Assembly: GCA_964581115.1 (NCBI GenBank)
Contig: CAZOMY010000014.1
Coordinates: 13,198-77,197, forward strand
DNA from: 2-02-FULL-55-14 sp964581115
GTDB lineage: Bacteria > Bacteroidota > Ignavibacteria > UBA10030
Direction: 5' to 3'
DNA: 64,000 nt
Below the pieces are notes generated by a model. That model was not told the DNA's origin, made no database searches, and saw nothing but the letters and a program-made list of their open reading frames with translations. Position 1 is the first letter of the stretch; each line of letters opens with the position of its first letter. Both the position numbers and the translations under genes were made by a program. Shown here one piece after another: positions 61,422 to 64,000 of this stretch.

Positions 61422-62216
61422 ATGTCCACGACCATCGATCCCCGCGCGTCGGTCTCTCCCAAAGCCCAACTGGGCTCCAATGTCACTGTGGGTCCCTTTG
61501 CCGTCATCGAAGATGACGTCGTCATCGGCGACGGCTCCTGGATCGGGCCCCAGACCTCCATCGCCAATGGCAGTCGCATCGGCCGCGATTGCCGCATCCA
61601 TCCCTTTGCTTCTGTCGGAGGACCGCCCCAGGACCTCAAGTACAAGGGAGAGCCGACGCTCCTCGAACTGGGGGACCGGTGCACTGTGCGCGAGTACGTG
61701 ACGCTGAATCGAGGCACGGCCGAGAGCGGCAAGACCACGATCGGGTCTGATTGTCTTTTCATGGCCAATACGCACGTCGGCCACGACTGCCGGGTCGGGA
61801 ACCGCGTGATCATGGCGAACAGCGTTGCTCTGGGTGGTCATGTCCATCTCGGCGATTGGGTGATCATCGGCGGCGGCACGCCGGTACACCAATTCTGCAA
61901 GATCGGCGATCACGCGATGATCGGGGGTGGCTTTCGGGTCGTCAAGGACGTCCCGCCGTTCATCTTGGCGGGGCAGGAGCCGCTTGTGTTTGAAGGCCTG
62001 AATTCCGTCGGCCTGAAGCGGCGCGGGTTCCAGCCGGCAACGATGGACCTGCTGGAAAAGGCCTACACGATCCTGTATCGCTCGAATCTCAACGTCTCGC
62101 AGGCCGTCGCAAAGATCAAGGAATCGATCGAACTGACCCCCGAGATCCACACCATGCTCTCGTTCATCGCGTCGAGCAAGCGCGGCATCATTTCAGGACG
62201 CACGAAACGCGCATGA
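61422..62216 (+). CDS. lpxA: UDP-N-acetylglucosamine acyltransferase LpxA
   Basis: 264 residues, a left-handed beta-helix of hexapeptide repeats with the LpxA loop ANTHVGHDCRVG, whose His is catalytic. RGTAESGKTTIGSDC and GFRVVKDVPPFILAGQEP match the family. It ends in a helical domain. It is separated from lpxC/fabZ by 178 bp that hold no evident gene, and no ribosome-binding site is clear. Its stop overlaps the lipoate ligase start. First step of lipid A synthesis. Confidence 0.95.
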   Translation: MSTTIDPRASVSPKAQLGSNVTVGPFAVIEDDVVIGDGSWIGPQTSIANGSRIGRDCRIHPFASVGGPPQDLKYKGEPTLLELGDRCTVREYVTLNRGTAESGKTTIGSDCLFMANTHVGHDCRVGNRVIMANSVALGGHVHLGDWVIIGGGTPVHQFCKIGDHAMIGGGFRVVKDVPPFILAGQEPLVFEGLNSVGLKRRGFQPATMDLLEKAYTILYRSNLNVSQAVAKIKESIELTPEIHTMLSFIASSKRGIISGRTKRA

Positions 62217-62983
62217 CCTGGCGGCTCATCTTGGATGGACCGCGCCGCGGTGCGTGGAACATGGACCGGGATGTCTGGATGGCGTCGGAGCTTGCCCGGG
62301 GCCGGGGCGGCCCCGTCCTTCGGCTCTACCAGTGGCACCCGCATGCGATCTCTCTGGGATGGCACCAGTCCGCCTCCGACGTCGACGAACGACGCGCGGC
62401 CCTCCTTGGCGTGGACGTCGTCCGGCGCCCGACGGGGGGCCGTGCGATCCTCCACGCCGATGAGCTGACCTATTGCGTCGTCTGTCCGGCGGGTGGACGT
62501 TCGCTTCCGGCAATGTATGGAGCGGTCAACGCCGCGCTGCTCCATGCGCTCTCGATCATGGGCATTCGCGCATCGCTACAAGACAGCATGCCCGACCTGC
62601 GCGAGCACTACCGTACGGTGGCGTCGGCCGTCTGCTTCAGCAGCACGGCCCGGAACGAGGTGAAAGTGGGAGGGCGAAAGCTCATCGGAAGCGCCCAGCG
62701 ACGGTTCGTGGGGGCCGAAGGCGGCGAGATCGTTCTTCAGCATGGATCGATCCTGCTCGGCTCGGGCCATGAGGCCATCGTCGACCTGTTGTCGGGATTG
62801 ACCGACGAGCAGCGCGAAGGCATGCGCCGGCATTTGCACGACCAGACGACGACGCTGGCGGCTGTCCTCGGGCGCCCGGTCGGGGCGGACGAGGCGGCAT
62901 CGGCGGTGCGGCGGGGTTTCGAAGAAATCTGGAACATCCGCTTCGAGGTCGTTGAAGCGGCAACGACGGAGGCGGTAGCATGA
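62213..62983 (+). CDS. Lipoate-protein ligase A/LipM-type acyltransferase
   Basis: 256 residues from ATG 62213, overlapping lpxA (ATGA). BPL/LipA fold: WHPHAISLGWHQ, the RRPTGGRAILHADELTYCVV motif and KVGGRKLIGSAQRR. A Cys in TVASAVCFSSTARNE could be the acyl-carrying residue of octanoyltransferase LipM, in which case it attaches octanoate; otherwise it would be a lipoate ligase. It acts on lipoyl domains of 2-oxoacid dehydrogenases. Its stop overlaps a 37-codon ORF. Confidence 0.85.
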   Translation: MTWRLILDGPRRGAWNMDRDVWMASELARGRGGPVLRLYQWHPHAISLGWHQSASDVDERRAALLGVDVVRRPTGGRAILHADELTYCVVCPAGGRSLPAMYGAVNAALLHALSIMGIRASLQDSMPDLREHYRTVASAVCFSSTARNEVKVGGRKLIGSAQRRFVGAEGGEIVLQHGSILLGSGHEAIVDLLSGLTDEQREGMRRHLHDQTTTLAAVLGRPVGADEAASAVRRGFEEIWNIRFEVVEAATTEAVA

Positions 62984-63093
62984 AGTTCGATCTTCTGACT
63001 CGTGCTTCGACACACGGCGCGACGCCTTATCAGGCTCGGCGCTCGCCGTTCGCTCAGCGCTTGCCCGCGGCACTTGCATGGATACACGCATGA
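62980..63093 (+). CDS. 37-codon ORF coupled to both neighbours, unknown
   Basis: ATG 62980 overlaps the ligase stop (ATGA), and the TGA at 63091-63093 overlaps ATG 63090 of panB in the same way. The peptide is basic with a short hydrophobic patch near its end (LPAALAWIHA). It shows no recognisable domain. The double overlap fits a translational relay from the ligase to panB, or the remnant of a longer gene. Confidence 0.35.
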   Translation: MKFDLLTRASTHGATPYQARRSPFAQRLPAALAWIHA

Positions 63094-63914
63094 AGATCAA
63101 GACGAAGACGAGCGGACCGAAGCGCGTCACCACACGGACGATCGCCGAGATGCGGGCCCGCAAAGAGCCCATCGCCTGTCTGACAGCGTATGACTACCTG
63201 ACGGCGCGATTGCTCGACCAAGCCGGGGTGGACCTGTTGCTCGTGGGTGATTCGCTCGGGATGGTCTTTCAGGGGCACGAGACGACGATCCCGGTGACGC
63301 TCGATCAAATGATCTATCATGCGTTGGCAGTCGTACGCGGCGTCGACCGGGCGATGGTGATCGTCGACATGCCATTCATGTCGTACCAGGCGAATCTTGA
63401 AGAGGGGTTCCGCAACGCCGGACGCGTGATGAAGGAGACGGGAGCCGGAGGAGTGAAGTTCGAGGGGGGGGACCGCACCGTGGAATTGATCCGCCGGACG
63501 GTGCAAGCCGGCATTCCTGTCATGGGGCACCTCGGATTGACTCCGCAATCGATCCATCAGTTCGGAGGGTATCAGCCGCGCGGGGCAACACCGGAGGAAG
63601 CGAAGCAGCTGTTTTCGGATGCGAAAGCGATCGCCGAAGCAGGAGCGTTCGCGATCGTGCTCGAGAAGATCCCCGCGTCGCTGGCCAGGAAGGTGACCGC
63701 GTCAATATCCATCCCAACGATCGGCATCGGAGCCGGCGTCCATTGCAGCGGCCAGATCCTTGTCACGCCCGACGTTCTGGGATTGTATGAAGATTTCCAC
63801 CCGCGGTTCGTCCGCAAGTACGCGAAGCTGGCTGATGAGGTTCGGGCCTCGGTGGGGAGGTATGTGAAGGACGTCAAAGACCTTGGATTCCCCGGACCGG
63901 GGGAGAGCTATTGA
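63090..63914 (+). CDS. panB: 3-methyl-2-oxobutanoate hydroxymethyltransferase PanB
   Basis: 274 residues from ATG 63090; ATG 63078 is an in-frame alternative. TIM barrel with the metal-binding VGDSLGMVFQGHETTIPVT, PFMSYQ, GGVKFEGG, GHLGLTPQSIHQFGGY and IVLEKIP (catalytic Glu), and GIGAGVHCSGQILV. It makes ketopantoate, the first step to pantothenate and CoA. Length is normal. No terminator is clear in the last 86 bases of the window. Confidence 0.96.
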   Translation: MKIKTKTSGPKRVTTRTIAEMRARKEPIACLTAYDYLTARLLDQAGVDLLLVGDSLGMVFQGHETTIPVTLDQMIYHALAVVRGVDRAMVIVDMPFMSYQANLEEGFRNAGRVMKETGAGGVKFEGGDRTVELIRRTVQAGIPVMGHLGLTPQSIHQFGGYQPRGATPEEAKQLFSDAKAIAEAGAFAIVLEKIPASLARKVTASISIPTIGIGAGVHCSGQILVTPDVLGLYEDFHPRFVRKYAKLADEVRASVGRYVKDVKDLGFPGPGESY

Positions 63915-64000
63915 GGGCGAACCTCCTGGCGCTTGGCTCTTGAGCGCTAGCAGGTTGCGGAAAAACGATTACCGCCCCGCCTGACCGGCGGGCAGGCATG
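63915..64000. other. Window end, no gene seen
   Basis: 86 bp after panB. A GC-rich imperfect inverted repeat (CCGCCTG / CGGGCAGG, around 63975-63996) is cut by the window edge. Confidence 0.4.

Noticed and set aside
61240..61701. 153-codon frame starting at the end of lpxC/fabZ and overlapping lpxA
   Set aside because: It runs out of frame through lpxA, which has clear hexapeptide repeats, and has no recognisable motif of its own.

Overview
The window is a GC-rich bacterial chromosome segment. It most probably comes from the Bacteroidota/Chlorobi group, in the broad neighbourhood of Ignavibacteria or Kapabacteria. Evidence: a type IX secretion sorting domain with the NFPNPFNPST signature, a fused LpxC-FabZ protein, TonB receptors with a carboxypeptidase-regulatory N-terminus, and promoters that read TAnnTTTG. 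I see no prophage, insertion sequence or CRISPR array.

Left part (1-18061) reads as a phosphate-starvation locus. It holds a TonB receptor and a secreted T9SS protein whose body is a nearly exact tandem duplication. Next is a three-gene unit: GT4 glycosyltransferase, PlcP-like metallophosphoesterase and HAD phosphatase. A convergent six-hairpin glycosidase follows, then a small membrane ORF, a phosphate-selective porin and pstS-pstC-pstA-pstB-phoU. Several of these units are preceded by direct repeats of about GTAAC every 11 bp, ending about 15 bp before a TAGATTTG-like -7 element. I infer a PhoB-type box. Together the genes suggest outer-membrane scavenging, high-affinity Pi import and replacement of phospholipids by glycolipids.

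Middle part (18189-41242): a GT-C/TPR membrane protein, a second TonB receptor and a CAT-anticodon tRNA abutting a heptamer array. Then a type IV pilus/type II secretion-like cluster: GspF and GspE, three divergent pilin-like proteins, PilT, a PilM-PilN fusion, PilO and a short secretin. It ends with a 2229-residue lipoprotein made of six units of about 347 residues of Ig-like domains.

Right part (41461-64000): a minus-strand run of epimerase, outer-membrane barrel, a second GT-C/TPR paralogue, family 5 uracil-DNA glycosylase, alpha/beta hydrolase, hemerythrin and citrate synthase. After it come a DUF4920/PepSY pair, an RluE-like pseudouridine synthase and ClpC. Divergent from clpC is the envelope operon uppS-bamA-skp-skp-lpxD-lpxC/fabZ-lpxA, followed by lipM-like, a 37-codon ORF and panB. 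Intergenic regions carry families of 7-bp tandem repeats and CACAGAG-rich palindromes.
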